A stretch of DNA of 64,000 nt from Streptomyces cellulosae (GCA_014655195.1 BNBH01000003.1:62001-126000); one strand, 5' to 3'; counted from the first letter of the stretch, positions 47,619 to 57,474 are shown. The notes: generated by a model not told the origin, from the sequence alone. Numbers and translations: made by a program.

Positions 47619-48701
47619 TTAGCGCTCGACCTCGCCCTTGATGAACTTCTCGACGTTCTCACGGGCCTGGTCGTCGAAGTACTGCACCGGCGGCGACTTC
47701 ATGAAGTACGAGGAGGCCGACAGGATGGGGCCGCCGATGCCCCGGTCCTTGGCGATCTTCGCGGCGCGCAGGGCGTCGATGATGACACCGGCGGAGTTCG
47801 GGGAGTCCCAGACCTCGAGCTTGTACTCCAGGTTCAGCGGGACGTCACCGAAGGCGCGGCCCTCGAGGCGGACGTAGGCCCACTTGCGGTCGTCCAGCCA
47901 GGCGACGTAGTCGGACGGGCCGATGTGGACGTTCTTCTCGCCGAGCTCCCGGTCGGGGATCTGCGAGGTGACGGCCTGGGTCTTCGAGATCTTCTTCGAC
48001 TCGAGGCGGTCGCGCTCGAGCATGTTCTTGAAGTCCATGTTGCCGCCGACGTTCAGCTGCATCGTGCGGTCCAGGATGACGCCCCGGTCCTCGAACAGCT
48101 TCGCCATCACACGGTGCGTGATGGTGGCGCCGACCTGCGACTTGATGTCGTCGCCGACGATCGGGACGCCCGCCTCGGTGAACTTGTCCGCCCACTCCTT
48201 GGTGCCGGCGATGAAGACCGGGAGGGCGTTGACGAAGGCGACCTTGGCGTCGATGGCGCACTGGGCGTAGAACTTCGCCGCGTCCTCGGAGCCGACGGGC
48301 AGGTAGCAGACGAGGACGTCGACCTGCTTGTCCTTGAGGACCTGCACGACGTCGACCGGCTCCTCGGCGGACTCCTCGATGGTCTCGCGGTAGTACTTGC
48401 CGAGACCGTCGAGCGTGTGGCCGCGCTGGACCGTCACGCCGGTGCGGGGAACGTCGCAGATCTTGATGGTGTTGTTCTCGGAGGCGCCGATGGCGTCCGC
48501 GAGGTCGAGGCCGACCTTCTTGGCGTCCACGTCGAAGGCGGCGACGAACTCGACGTCACCGACGTGGTAGTCGCCGAACTGGACGTGCATCAGGCCCGGC
48601 ACCTTGGCCGCCGCATCGGCGTCCTTGTAGTACTCGACTCCCTGCACCAGCGATGCGGCGCAGTTGCCCACGCCGACGATGGCTACGCGAACCGAACCCA
48701 T
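47619..48701 (-). CDS. ino1: inositol-3-phosphate synthase
   Basis: 360 residues. NAD motif [20 protein letters not shown], then [15 protein letters not shown], the [15 protein letters not shown] core and [12 protein letters not shown]. It converts glucose-6-phosphate to inositol-1-phosphate for phosphatidylinositol and mycothiol. ATG start. The padR gene lies 43 bases upstream on the same strand, so the two may be cotranscribed. Confidence 0.97.
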   Translation of the reverse strand: MGSVRVAIVGVGNCAASLVQGVEYYKDADAAAKVPGLMHVQFGDYHVGDVEFVAAFDVDAKKVGLDLADAIGASENNTIKICDVPRTGVTVQRGHTLDGLGKYYRETIEESAEEPVDVVQVLKDKQVDVLVCYLPVGSEDAAKFYAQCAIDAKVAFVNALPVFIAGTKEWADKFTEAGVPIVGDDIKSQVGATITHRVMAKLFEDRGVILDRTMQLNVGGNMDFKNMLERDRLESKKISKTQAVTSQIPDRELGEKNVHIGPSDYVAWLDDRKWAYVRLEGRAFGDVPLNLEYKLEVWDSPNSAGVIIDALRAAKIAKDRGIGGPILSASSYFMKSPPVQYFDDQARENVEKFIKGEVER

Positions 48702-48744
48702 TCCGGTTGCTCCCTGTGTGTACGAGTGAGGTCCTCGCGGACTC

Positions 48745-49428
48745 TCACGTGGCGGTGTCGCCGGGCGTATCCGGCCGGGGGTCGTCCCCGGACCGGGGCA
48801 GGTCGCCCGTCGCTCCAGATGTGGTGTCCTGCTGAGCGGGCCCCCCGGCGGCGGACCCCTTGAGGTCCCGGCCGGCCCGCTCGCTCTCGATGAGCTCGTT
48901 CAGCCAGCGCACTTCGCGCTCCACGGACTCCATCCCGTGGCGCTGGAGCTCAAGCGTGTAGTCGTCGAGGCGCTCCCGGGTCCGGGCCAGGGAGGCGCGC
49001 ATCTTCTCGAGGCGCTCCTCCAGCCGGCTGCGGCGGCCCTCGAGCACGCGCATGCGGACGTCGCGCGACGTCTGCCCGAAGAAGGCGAACCGCGCGGCGA
49101 ACGTCTCGTCCTCGTACGCGTCCGGTCCCGTCTGGGCGAGCAGCTGTTCGAAGTGCTCCTTGCCCTCCGCCGTGAGGCGGTAGACGATCTTGGCGCGGCG
49201 CCCGGCCAGCGGTGCGGCGAGGGCGTCCTCGGTGGTGTTCCCCGGTTCCTCGATCAACCAGCCGTTGGCGACCAGCGTCTTGAGGCAGGGATAGAGCGTC
49301 CCGTAGCTGAACGCACGGAACACACCCAGTGACGTATTGAGTCGTTTGCGCAGCTCGTACCCGTGCATCGGGGCCTCGCGGAGCAGGCCGAGTACGGCGA
49401 ACTCAAGGATTCCGGAACGCCGGCTCAT
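48745..49428 (-). CDS. PadR family transcriptional regulator
   Basis: 227 residues from ATG 49428 ([20 protein letters not shown]) with GGGAGG upstream. Winged helix with [40 protein letters not shown], and [21 protein letters not shown] helical C-terminal domain ([20 protein letters not shown]) serves dimerisation. Ends in a ~45-residue disordered tail. A perfect palindrome of PadR type sits 73 bases upstream, suggesting autoregulation, and ino1 immediately follows. Confidence 0.95.
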   Translation of the reverse strand: MSRRSGILEFAVLGLLREAPMHGYELRKRLNTSLGVFRAFSYGTLYPCLKTLVANGWLIEEPGNTTEDALAAPLAGRRAKIVYRLTAEGKEHFEQLLAQTGPDAYEDETFAARFAFFGQTSRDVRMRVLEGRRSRLEERLEKMRASLARTRERLDDYTLELQRHGMESVEREVRWLNELIESERAGRDLKGSAAGGPAQQDTTSGATGDLPRSGDDPRPDTPGDTAT

Positions 49429-49824
49429 CGTCGCCTCCCCTCTGCCCCGCTCGTGCCGTGATGGGCTCGTGTACGGCTCACGGCCGCCTTTATGTCGCGC
49501 TGATGTATCGACTCGATACATCACGACGATAGAACGACCTTCCGGGGCCGACAAGAGGGGGAAGAGTGAACGGGATCACATCACTGTTTCGTTGCGGGCA
49601 AGTTGCCTGATTTGAGGTGAACTTCTGGGCCCGGGGGGTTTTGGCGGTGCGTAGTCTGTGCGCCATGCAGACCACCGGGAACCGAGTGACGACTGGGGGC
49701 GTCCTTGTCCCCGGTGCAGTACGGATGAATGCGTCGAGCGTCGCATCCGTACTTCGGGGGGACCGGAAACCAGCCGCCGTTTCCAGGCGCGCAGAGGTGC
49801 GCCTGCCCGAGGAGTAGTCGTTCG
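49429..49824. other. divergent region between padR and the PBP gene
   Basis: 396 bases without a gene. The padR-proximal part carries the 49501-49523 operator. Further right a T/G-rich segment and a GAATGCGTCGAGC run precede the PBP gene, whose ribosome-binding site GAGGAG is at 49809-49814. I see no clear -10/-35 pair. Confidence 0.5.
49501..49523. promoter_or_regulatory. PadR operator palindrome
   Basis: TGATGTATCGA-C-TCGATACATCA, perfect 11-bp arms with one central base. It contains ATGT...ACAT, the half-sites bound by PadR proteins. Confidence 0.85.
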
Positions 49825-52434
49825 ATGAGCGAGCACCGTCGCAAACCGCCGCAGCCGCAGGGAGGCGGACGTGCCGCGGCCCGACGCGGCCAGTCCGGCT
49901 CGTCCTCCGGCCGCCGAGCGGCACCGCGAGGCGCCACCGGAACTCCGTCCGATGCCTATGGGTCGGGCACCCGCGGCGCGGGGGGTGAGGCCCGTCCTTA
50001 CGGCAGCCGTGCCGAGGCACGACGCGCGGCACAGCGAGGAGGGTCCCGCCGTGCCGCCGGTCCCGGCCGCGGACGAGGGCGCGCGGCCCCTCCGGCCAGG
50101 AAGAGAATCATCGACTATCCGCGCTACGACAAGGACGGCTGGCGTCGCTGGATGCCGTCCTGGAAGCTCGTGTCCGGACTGTGCCTCGCCTTCTTCGGCG
50201 GCCTGGTGGCCGTGGCCGGCATCGGGTACGCGATGGTGAGCGTGCCCACCGAGGAGAACGCCGCGGCGCTGTCCGAGAACAACGTCTACTACTGGGAAGA
50301 CGGCACCCAGATGGTTGCCACCGGTAGCGGCCAGAACCGGCAGAACATCAGCTTCGACCGGATCCCCGAGGCCATGCGCTGGGCGGTGATCTCGGCCGAG
50401 AACAAGAGCTTCTACAGCGACTCGGGCATCGACCCCATGGGTATCGCCCGCGCGCTCGGCAACATGGCGCGCGGCGGTGACACCCAGGGTGGTTCGACGA
50501 TCACCCAGCAGTTCGTGAAGAACACCTACCTGAGCCAGGAGCAGACGCTCTCCCGGAAGTTCAAGGAGATGTTCATCTCGATCAAGGTGGGCACCAAGCT
50601 CTCCAAGGACGAGATCCTCCAAGGCTATCTGAACACCTCCTACTACGGGCGCGGCGCCTACGGCATCCAGGCCGCCGCCCAGACGTACTACGGCAAGGAC
50701 GCGGTCGACCTCACGCCGAGCGAGTGCGCCTTCCTCGCCGCCCTCCTCAAGGGCCCGACGTACTACGACCCGGCCGGCAACGCGAGCATCGACAGCTCGG
50801 CCACCCCCGAGGCCAACCGCAAGCGTTCCGAGGAGCGCTGGGCCTGGATCCTCGAGCAGATGCACAAGGACGAGCACCTCTCGACCGCCGAGTACCAGGA
50901 GGCGATCAAGAGGTACCCGATGCCCCAGGGCCGCAAGGCGACCAAGGGCATGACCGGCCAGATCAGCTACCTGGTCGACACGGCCAAGCGGTACGTCCTG
51001 AAGAACTCCGACATCACCGAGGCGCAGTTCGACCAGGGCGGCTACCAGATCTACACGACCTTCGAGAAGGAAAAGGTCGAGGCGCTGGCCAAGGCCGTGC
51101 AGAAGGTCGAGAAGGAGAACATCGACCCGAAGCGCGAGCTGGACCAGCACGTCCAGTTCGGCGCGGCCACGGTCAAGCCCAAGGACGGCGCGATCGTCGC
51201 CCTGTACGGCGGCGCCGGCTACGAGAACGGCCACTTCAACAACAACGCCGACACCTCCGGCGTCCCGGTCGGTTCGACGTGGAAGCCCTTCGTGCTCGCC
51301 GCCGCGATGCAGCACGGCACGTACAAGACCAACGGTGTGGGCGTCTCGCCGGCCAGTAAGTACAACGGCAACGACCACCTGAAGATCCTGGACAACGACG
51401 GCTCCTACGTCCTCAAGAAGGACAACACGCCATTCTTCCAGGAGAACGAGAGCGACAAGCCGTGGGGCTACATCACCCTGCGGAAGGCGATGGAGCAGTC
51501 GGTCAACACCCCGTTCGTGCAGCTCGGTATGGACGTCGGGATGGCGAGGGTGGCGGACGTCGCACAGAAGTCCGGCATCCTCAAGACCAGCTTCGCCGGC
51601 CTGAACGCCTCGTTCGCGCTCGGTACGTCCACGCCCAGCGCGATCCGCATGGCGGACGCGTACGCGACCTTCGCGGCCTCGGGCAAGCAGGCCGACCCGT
51701 ACTCGGTGACCGAGGTCAAGTACCGGGGCTCGGAGCTGCCCGGCTTCGAGAAGCCGCGGGTCAAGCAGGCGATGCCCGAGAACGTGGCGAACAACGTCAC
51801 CGACGTGCTCGAGAACGTGATCGAGAACGGTACGGCCCAGCACGCCAAGGAACTGGGGCGCCGGGCGGCCGGCAAGACGGGTACCACCGACGAGAACAAG
51901 TCCGCCTGGTTCGTCGGCTACACCCAGCAGCTGTCGACCTCGGTCGCGATGTTCCGTGAGGACCCCAAGAGTCACAAGCTGCTCTCCATGAACGGAACGG
52001 CGGGCAAGGACTCGATCCACGGTGGTGACATCCCCACCCAGGTCTGGACCGAATTCATGAAGGCCGCGCTGAAGGGGGAGTCCGACCCCGGCTTCCCCAA
52101 GGCCGAGAAGATCGGCGAGGTCGCCGACGGCGTCGGTGCACCGTCGCCGACCCCGACCGAGACGGAGACCGAGGAGGCGTCGCCGTCGGCCACTCCGACG
52201 CCGACCGAGACGGTGACCGCTCCGCCGTCGCCCACGGAGACCGAGACCTGTGGTCCCTTCGACTTCCGTTGCCGGGACGAGGAAGAAGAGGACGGCGGAA
52301 CCGGGAACGGCGGCGCCGACAACGGCGGCACCGACGGAGGCGTGACCACGTCGCCCGATCCCACCGAGACGGAGGACCCCGGAGGCACCCGGGGCGGCGG
52401 CAACGGCGGTGGTCTCTTCGGAGGCAGCGGCTGA
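49825..52434 (+). CDS. class A penicillin-binding protein (bifunctional)
   Basis: 869 residues. Basic disordered cytoplasmic N-terminus (~1-108), span ~113-132 (LVSGLCLAFFGGLVAVAGIG), GT51 glycosyltransferase (AENKSFYSDSGIDP with Glu182, QGGSTITQQFVKN), transpeptidase with SxxK at Ser484 (GSTWK), SVN at 559-561 and KTG at 684-686, then a ~120-residue Thr/Glu/Pro- and Gly-rich extracellular tail. It polymerises and cross-links peptidoglycan. ATG with GAGGAG upstream. The His usually seen in the first GT51 motif is replaced, as is common in actinobacteria. The terminator and parS follow. Confidence 0.97.
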   Translation: MSEHRRKPPQPQGGGRAAARRGQSGSSSGRRAAPRGATGTPSDAYGSGTRGAGGEARPYGSRAEARRAAQRGGSRRAAGPGRGRGRAAPPARKRIIDYPRYDKDGWRRWMPSWKLVSGLCLAFFGGLVAVAGIGYAMVSVPTEENAAALSENNVYYWEDGTQMVATGSGQNRQNISFDRIPEAMRWAVISAENKSFYSDSGIDPMGIARALGNMARGGDTQGGSTITQQFVKNTYLSQEQTLSRKFKEMFISIKVGTKLSKDEILQGYLNTSYYGRGAYGIQAAAQTYYGKDAVDLTPSECAFLAALLKGPTYYDPAGNASIDSSATPEANRKRSEERWAWILEQMHKDEHLSTAEYQEAIKRYPMPQGRKATKGMTGQISYLVDTAKRYVLKNSDITEAQFDQGGYQIYTTFEKEKVEALAKAVQKVEKENIDPKRELDQHVQFGAATVKPKDGAIVALYGGAGYENGHFNNNADTSGVPVGSTWKPFVLAAAMQHGTYKTNGVGVSPASKYNGNDHLKILDNDGSYVLKKDNTPFFQENESDKPWGYITLRKAMEQSVNTPFVQLGMDVGMARVADVAQKSGILKTSFAGLNASFALGTSTPSAIRMADAYATFAASGKQADPYSVTEVKYRGSELPGFEKPRVKQAMPENVANNVTDVLENVIENGTAQHAKELGRRAAGKTGTTDENKSAWFVGYTQQLSTSVAMFREDPKSHKLLSMNGTAGKDSIHGGDIPTQVWTEFMKAALKGESDPGFPKAEKIGEVADGVGAPSPTPTETETEEASPSATPTPTETVTAPPSPTETETCGPFDFRCRDEEEEDGGTGNGGADNGGTDGGVTTSPDPTETEDPGGTRGGGNGGGLFGGSG

Positions 52435-52457
52435 GCCGTCCCCTGCCCGATGTGGGT

Positions 52458-52471
52458 GTTTCACGTGAAAC
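52458..52471. other. parS: parS site (perfect)
   Basis: GTTTCACGTGAAAC between the PBP stop codon and its terminator. Confidence 0.95.
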
Positions 52472-52473
52472 AT

Positions 52474-52504
52474 GGGCCGCCGTACCCGACGGGTACGGCG
52501 GCCC
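52474..52504 (+). terminator. PBP gene terminator
   Basis: Perfect 14-bp stem GGGCCGCCGTACCC / GGGTACGGCGGCCC with a 3-base loop, 3 bases after the parS site. Confidence 0.82.
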
Positions 52505-52542
52505 TCGCCGTATCACCGGACAGGTACGGCAGGATGTGCGGC

Positions 52543-54036
52543 ATGCCCAGTGGAAAAACGACGAGCGTCCACGAGCCGGAGCCGGTGCGGCCGACGGAGG
52601 AGGACCGGGTCGCAGCGGCCGGCAGCGAACTGATCGGGGGACCGATCGGGCGGCGTGCCCTGCTCGGCAGATCCTGGTGGACCCCGGTGCGGGTGATCGC
52701 GCTCGTGGCGATCGGTGTGTTCGCCCTCGGGCTGGTGCAGAAGGCGCCCTGCTACAACGGCGCCTGGTTCTTCGGCGCCAGCTCGCAGTACACACACGCC
52801 TGCTACTCGGACATTCCGCACCTGTACCAGGGACGCGGCTTCGCCGACGGGCTGGTGCCGTACTTCGACCGGCTCCCCGGGGACATGGAGTACCTCGAGT
52901 ATCCGGTTCTGACGGGCGTGTTCATGGAGGTCGCCGCCTGGCTGACCCCGGGCAGCGGCTCCATCCAGCACCAGGAGCAGTGGTACTGGATGGTCAACGC
53001 CGGGATGCTCATGGCGTGCGCGGCGGTCATCGCCGTGTGCGTCACGCGGACCCACGCCCGGCGGCCCTGGGACGGACTGCTCCTTGCCCTCGCCCCGGCC
53101 TTCGCGCTGACCGCCACCATCAACTGGGACCTGCTGGCGGTCGCTCTGACGGCCGCCGCGATGCTGATGTGGTCGCGGGGCCGCGCCCTCGCCTTCGGCG
53201 TCCTGCTGGGCCTGGCCACGGCCGCCAAGCTCTATCCCGTGCTGCTCCTCGGTCCCCTGCTCGTGCTGTGCTGGCGCGCCGGCCGGTGGCGGGAGTACGG
53301 CACGGCGCTCGGCGGGGCTGCCGTCTCCTGGATCGTCGTGAACGGCCCCGTGATGCTGTTCGCCTTCGACGGCTGGTCGAAGTTCTACACGTTCAGCCAG
53401 GAACGCGGCGTCGACTTCGGGTCCTTCTGGCTGATCCTGGCGCAGAACTCGGACGACCCGATCGCCACCGATACGGTCAACACGCTCGCGACGCTGCTGA
53501 TGCTGCTGTGCTGCGTGGGCGTGGCGGCCCTGACGCTCACGGCGCCACGTCGGCCGCGCTTCGCCCAACTCGCCTTCCTGATCGTCGCGGCGTTCATCCT
53601 CACCAACAAGGTCTACTCGCCGCAGTACGTGCTGTGGCTGGTGCCGCTCGCGGCGCTGGCCCGGCCCAAGTGGCGTGACTTCCTGATCTGGCAGGCCTGC
53701 GAGGTGACGTACTTCCTGGGCATTTGGATGTACCTCGCCTACACGACCAGCGGGGACGCCCACAAGGGCCTGCCCACCGACGGCTACCACTGGGCCATCG
53801 GCGCGCACCTGGCGGGGACGCTCTTCCTGTGCGTCATGGTCGTCCGCGACATCCTGATGCCCGAGCGGGACCCGGTGCGCCGCTCCGGCGATGACGACCC
53901 CTCAGGAGGTGTGCTGGACGGCGCTGAGGACGTCTTCGTGCTCGGCCCCGCGGCGCGTCCCGCGCGGCACGCGGCCCAGTTCGAGACGCTTCAGGTCGAC
54001 TGGGGCAGGACGGAGGCCAGGGGCGGTTCGCTCTGA
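52543..54036 (+). CDS. GT87-like polytopic glycosyltransferase
   Basis: 497 residues, about 10-12 spans. An N-terminal Pro/Glu-rich segment precedes the first span (PVRVIALVAIGVFALGLVQK). First extracellular loop carries YLEYPVLTG after the acidic MEYLEY pair; later GLATAAKLYPVLLLGPLLVL and NKVYSPQYVLWLVPLAAL. These match the polyprenol-phosphate-sugar-using GT-C fold (GT87, alpha-mannosyltransferases in mycobacteria). Acceptor unknown. ATG 52543 preferred; ATG 52534 is in frame. Located between PBP and racemase genes, hence a likely envelope glycan role. Confidence 0.85.
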   Translation: MPSGKTTSVHEPEPVRPTEEDRVAAAGSELIGGPIGRRALLGRSWWTPVRVIALVAIGVFALGLVQKAPCYNGAWFFGASSQYTHACYSDIPHLYQGRGFADGLVPYFDRLPGDMEYLEYPVLTGVFMEVAAWLTPGSGSIQHQEQWYWMVNAGMLMACAAVIAVCVTRTHARRPWDGLLLALAPAFALTATINWDLLAVALTAAAMLMWSRGRALAFGVLLGLATAAKLYPVLLLGPLLVLCWRAGRWREYGTALGGAAVSWIVVNGPVMLFAFDGWSKFYTFSQERGVDFGSFWLILAQNSDDPIATDTVNTLATLLMLLCCVGVAALTLTAPRRPRFAQLAFLIVAAFILTNKVYSPQYVLWLVPLAALARPKWRDFLIWQACEVTYFLGIWMYLAYTTSGDAHKGLPTDGYHWAIGAHLAGTLFLCVMVVRDILMPERDPVRRSGDDDPSGGVLDGAEDVFVLGPAARPARHAAQFETLQVDWGRTEARGGSL

Positions 54037-54064
54037 GCGAACCGCCTGGAGGCGCAGCCCTGGA

Positions 54065-54114
54065 CCACGCGAAGGGCCGTGCACGGCAACGTCCGTGCAC
54101 GGCCCTTCGCGTGG
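54065..54114. terminator. bidirectional terminator (22-bp stem)
   Basis: Perfect 22-bp stem CCACGCGAAGGGCCGTGCAC... with a 6-base loop CAACGT, between the convergent glycosyltransferase and racemase genes. Confidence 0.88.
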
Positions 54115-54130
54115 GGGTCCCGGTGCCGCC

Positions 54131-55162
54131 TCAGCGGTCGACGAGCCGGTCGAACTGGGTCGTGGTGTGCCGCAGATGCGCCACCAGTTCCTCGCCGACC
54201 TGAGGCTCGGGGGCGTCGGACGGCACGAACAGGATGGACACCTGCATGTGCGGAGGCTCGGCGAACCAGCGCTGCTTGCCGGCCCACACGAACGGCGAGA
54301 GGTTCCGGTTGACGGTCGCGAGGCCCGCCCGGGCGACGCCCTTGGCGCGCGGCATGACGCCGTGCAGGGCCTTGGGTGCCTCCAGACCCACCCCGTGGGA
54401 CGTTCCGCCCGCCACGACCACCAGGAAGCCGTCGGAGGCGGCCTTCTGCTGCCGGTAGCCGAACCGGTCCCCCTTGGCGACCCGGGTGACGTCCAGGACC
54501 GCACCGCGGTACTCGGTTGCCTCGTGGTCCCCCAGCCAGAGCCGGGTGCCGATCCGGGCGCGGAAACGGGTCTGCGGGAACTGCTGCTGGAGACGGGCCA
54601 GCTCGTCGGCCTTGAGGTGGCTGACGAACATCGTGTGCAGCGGCAGACGTGCCGCCCGCAGCCGGTCCATCCAGCCGATGACCTCCTCGACGGCGTCGGA
54701 GCCATCGGTGCGGTCCAGCGGGAGGTGGATGGCGAAGCCCTCCAGCCGGACGTTCTCTATCGCGGCGTGCAGCTGGGGCAGGTCCTGCTCGCTGATGCCG
54801 TGGCGCTTCATCGAGGACATCACCTCGATGACGACTCGGGCGCCGACCAGGCCGTACACGCCGTCGACCGACGACACCGAGCGGATGACCCGGTCGGGCA
54901 GCGGCACCGGCTCCTCGCCCCGCCGGTACGGCGTCAGCACCAGCAGGTCACCGCCGAACCAGTCCTTGATCCGCGCGGCCTCGTACGTCGTGCCGACGGC
55001 CAGGACGTCCGTGCCCAGCCGTGTGGCCTCCTCGGCGAGCCGCTCGTGGCCGAAGCCGTAGCCGTTGCCCTTGCAGACGGGGACGAGTCCCGGGAACTGC
55101 TCCTGCACGTGCTTGTGATGCGCCCGCCAGCGCGCGGTGTCGACGTAGAGCGTGAGCGCCAT
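54131..55162 (-). CDS. alanine racemase-like PLP enzyme (divergent)
   Basis: 343 residues. Fold-type III PLP barrel with the Schiff-base Lys31 in VPVCKGNGYGFGHERLA (canonical enzymes have KANAYGHG). Barrel features FAIHLPLDRTDGSD and FRARIGTRLWLGD follow. It is shorter and more divergent than standard Alr, and its C-terminal domain is reduced. It may racemise alanine or another amino acid. Encoded 101 bases after femX on the same strand. Confidence 0.82.
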   Translation of the reverse strand: MALTLYVDTARWRAHHKHVQEQFPGLVPVCKGNGYGFGHERLAEEATRLGTDVLAVGTTYEAARIKDWFGGDLLVLTPYRRGEEPVPLPDRVIRSVSSVDGVYGLVGARVVIEVMSSMKRHGISEQDLPQLHAAIENVRLEGFAIHLPLDRTDGSDAVEEVIGWMDRLRAARLPLHTMFVSHLKADELARLQQQFPQTRFRARIGTRLWLGDHEATEYRGAVLDVTRVAKGDRFGYRQQKAASDGFLVVVAGGTSHGVGLEAPKALHGVMPRAKGVARAGLATVNRNLSPFVWAGKQRWFAEPPHMQVSILFVPSDAPEPQVGEELVAHLRHTTTQFDRLVDR

Positions 55163-55263
55163 GGCCGGACCTGGAACCTTTCTCGTGGCTGCGGTGTAAC
55201 AAAGGTATGGGAGGCGACGAAGCCCGTCGGGCTACGAAGACGGATACCGCGCCGAAGCGCGGG

Positions 55264-56385
55264 TCAGCGGCGGGACATGTAGATGTCGAGCGCCTTGTGG
55301 AGCAGCTTGTTGAGCGGGAAGTCCCACTCGCCGAGGTACTCGGCCGCCTGCCCGCCGGTGCCGACCTTGAACTGGATCAGGCCGAAGAGGTGGTCGGTCT
55401 CGTCCAGCGAGTCGGAGATGCCGCGCAGGTCGTAGACGGTGGCGCCGAGCGCGTAGGCGTCGCGCAGCATCCGCCACTGCATCGCGTTCGAGGGGCGGAC
55501 CTCACGGCCGATGTTGTCGGAGGCGCCGTAGGAGTACCAGACGTGCCCGCCGACGATCAGCATGGTCGCCGCGGACAGGTTCACGCCGTTGTGCCGCGCG
55601 AAATACAGCCGCATGCGGTTGGGGTCCTCGGTGTTGAGGGCCGTCCACATCCGCTGGAAGTACGACAGCGGGCGCGGCCGGAAGTGGTCGCGCACGGCGG
55701 TGATCTCGTACAGCCGCTGCCACTCGGCCAGGTCCTCGTAGCCGCCCTGCACGACCTCGACGCCGGCCTTCTCGGCCTTCTTGATGTTGCGGCGCCACAG
55801 CTGGTTGAAGTTCTTGTGGACCTCTTCGAGCGAGCGGTTCGCCAGCGGCACCTGGTAGACATAGCGCGGCTGGACGTCGCCGAAGCCGGCGCCGCCGTCC
55901 TCGCCCTGCTGCCAGCCCATGCGGCGCAGCTTGTCCGCGACCTCGAAGGCGCGGGGCTCGATGAAGTCGGCCTCCAGGTCACGCAGGCGCTTCACGTCCT
56001 GGTCCTGGATGCCGCGCTTGATGGTCGAGGCCTCCCAACGGCGGATGATCACCGGCGGGCCCATCTTCACGGAGAAGGCGCCCTGCTGCTTCAGGTGGGC
56101 GAGCATCGGCTCGATCCACTCCTGCAGGTTCGGGGCGAACCAGTTGATGACCGGGCCCTCGGGCAGGTAGGCGAGGTACCGCTTGATCTTGGGCAGCTGC
56201 CGGTAGAGCACCAGACCCGCGCCGACCATCTCGCCCGTGCGCTCGTCGAACCAGCCGAGGTTCTCGGAGCGCCACTCCGCCTTCACGTCTGCCCAGGCCG
56301 GGACCTGCATGTGGCTCGCCGACGGCAGGCTCTGGATGTATGCCAGATGCTGCTCGCGACTGATGGTCCTCAGGGTCAGGCTCAT
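55264..56385 (-). CDS. femX: FemX-type peptidoglycan bridge aminoacyltransferase
   Basis: 373 residues, duplicated GNAT (FemABX) fold. N-terminal half SASHMQVPAWADVKAEWRSE, second half VYQVPLANRSLEEVHKNFNQ, LWRRNIKKAEKAGVEVV and YGASDNIGREVRPSNAMQWR, end GEWDFPLNKLLHKALDIY. It adds the first Gly of the interpeptide bridge, consistent with the LL-Dpm-Gly peptidoglycan of Streptomyces; essential in S. coelicolor. ATG start. Probably cotranscribed with the racemase. Confidence 0.94.
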   Translation of the reverse strand: MSLTLRTISREQHLAYIQSLPSASHMQVPAWADVKAEWRSENLGWFDERTGEMVGAGLVLYRQLPKIKRYLAYLPEGPVINWFAPNLQEWIEPMLAHLKQQGAFSVKMGPPVIIRRWEASTIKRGIQDQDVKRLRDLEADFIEPRAFEVADKLRRMGWQQGEDGGAGFGDVQPRYVYQVPLANRSLEEVHKNFNQLWRRNIKKAEKAGVEVVQGGYEDLAEWQRLYEITAVRDHFRPRPLSYFQRMWTALNTEDPNRMRLYFARHNGVNLSAATMLIVGGHVWYSYGASDNIGREVRPSNAMQWRMLRDAYALGATVYDLRGISDSLDETDHLFGLIQFKVGTGGQAAEYLGEWDFPLNKLLHKALDIYMSRR

Positions 56386-56555
56386 TCGGGGCGCTCCTCG
56401 GGCTGGTGTGTCCCCATGGGTACAGGGGCTCCGGCTCTCGCGCGAAGCCTACTGCGCCCGGGGTGTGGCCCGTCTGGGCGCACGGGACCTTCGCCCCGGC
56501 CGGGGGCCGACCGGGGCGTCACGACGATGTGTGGTGTGCGCGGGTGGTGGCGGCG

Positions 56556-56870
56556 TCAGTCGACGACTCCGCCGAACAGTCCACCGTGCGCCATGCCCAG
56601 GAAGAAACCGACCGCCGACAGGCCGAGGCCCAGGATCAGGCCGAAACGCTCGCGCGTCGTGACGGAGATCCACTGGCCGTACGCCCCGGTGAGGATGCCG
56701 ATCAGGCCGGTCCAGGAGCTGAGCAGGTGCAGGTGGTGGAACTGCGCCGAGATGAAGGCGGTGAGCCCCAGCACCAGGGTCACCGCCAGCAGGGTGTCCT
56801 GGAGCGGATGGGGCTTGCCGTCGGTGGCGAAGAGTCCGCCGGCGGTGTTGGGTCGCATTGCCTGTGCCAT
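56556..56870 (-). CDS. small multi-span membrane protein
   Basis: 104 residues from ATG 56870 with CAGGAGGTG upstream. Three hydrophobic segments: LQDTLLAVTLVLGLTAFISA, SSWTGLIGILTGAYGQWISV, and FGLILGLGLSAVGFFLGMAH. His-rich between the first two (QFHHLHLL). Conserved at this locus upstream of rpsF in Streptomyces; no function known. Confidence 0.85.
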   Translation of the reverse strand: MAQAMRPNTAGGLFATDGKPHPLQDTLLAVTLVLGLTAFISAQFHHLHLLSSWTGLIGILTGAYGQWISVTTRERFGLILGLGLSAVGFFLGMAHGGLFGGVVD

Positions 56871-57183
56871 GGGCACCTCCTGCGAAGGGCGGCGCATCGT
56901 AGCGCCGTACACACCCGATGTGTCCAGATTGACGGTCCTCACGGCCGGATTTCAACCGGAAGCCGCTGTGCGGGTACTCTGTAGCGTCTGCACCGGTGTC
57001 TGTCCGGACAGAGCCAGGCGGGAACAGGGAGGGCCACGGCCCCTCCGTCCGGCCCGGAAACCCGCCGCCCGACCCCGTTGTCAGTGGCGGCTGTTCTACT
57101 GACAGGCAACGTTGCGCAACGCATCACGACCCTCCTGCCACGGAACGACCGTGGCCGCTGAGTCCAAAGGAGGTGGGTTCCAC
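56871..57183 (+). promoter_or_regulatory. rpsF operon leader region
   Basis: 313 bases upstream of rpsF. Inverted repeats: TCTGTCCGGACAGA (56999-57012, perfect) and GCCACGG / CCGTGGC (57137-57155, 5-base loop) just before a perfect Shine-Dalgarno AAAGGAGGTG (57166-57175). The leader could bind the S6:S18 complex as in other bacteria, but I do not see enough of that motif to call it. No gene present. Confidence 0.45.
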
Positions 57184-57474
57184 ATGCGTCACTACGAGGT
57201 GATGGTCATCCTCGACCCCGATCTCGAGGAGCGCGCTGTCTCCCCGCTGATCGAGAACTTCCTCTCTGTCGTCCGTGACGGCGGCGGAAAGGTCGAGAAG
57301 GTCGACACCTGGGGCCGTCGTCGTCTCTCGTACGAGATCAAGAAGAAGCCCGAGGGCATCTACTCGGTCATCGACCTGCAGGCCGAGCCTGCGGTCGTCA
57401 AGGAGCTCGACCGCCAGATGAACCTGAACGAGTCGGTCCTCCGGACCAAGGTCCTCCGTCCCGAGACCCACTGA
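57184..57474 (+). CDS. rpsF: 30S ribosomal protein bS6
   Basis: 96 residues: [20 protein letters not shown] at the start, [35 protein letters not shown] at the end. Normal actinobacterial length. First gene of rpsF-ssb-rpsR-rplI. Partner of bS18 in the 30S platform. Exceptionally strong ribosome-binding site. Confidence 0.98.
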   Translation: MRHYEVMVILDPDLEERAVSPLIENFLSVVRDGGGKVEKVDTWGRRRLSYEIKKKPEGIYSVIDLQAEPAVVKELDRQMNLNESVLRTKVLRPETH

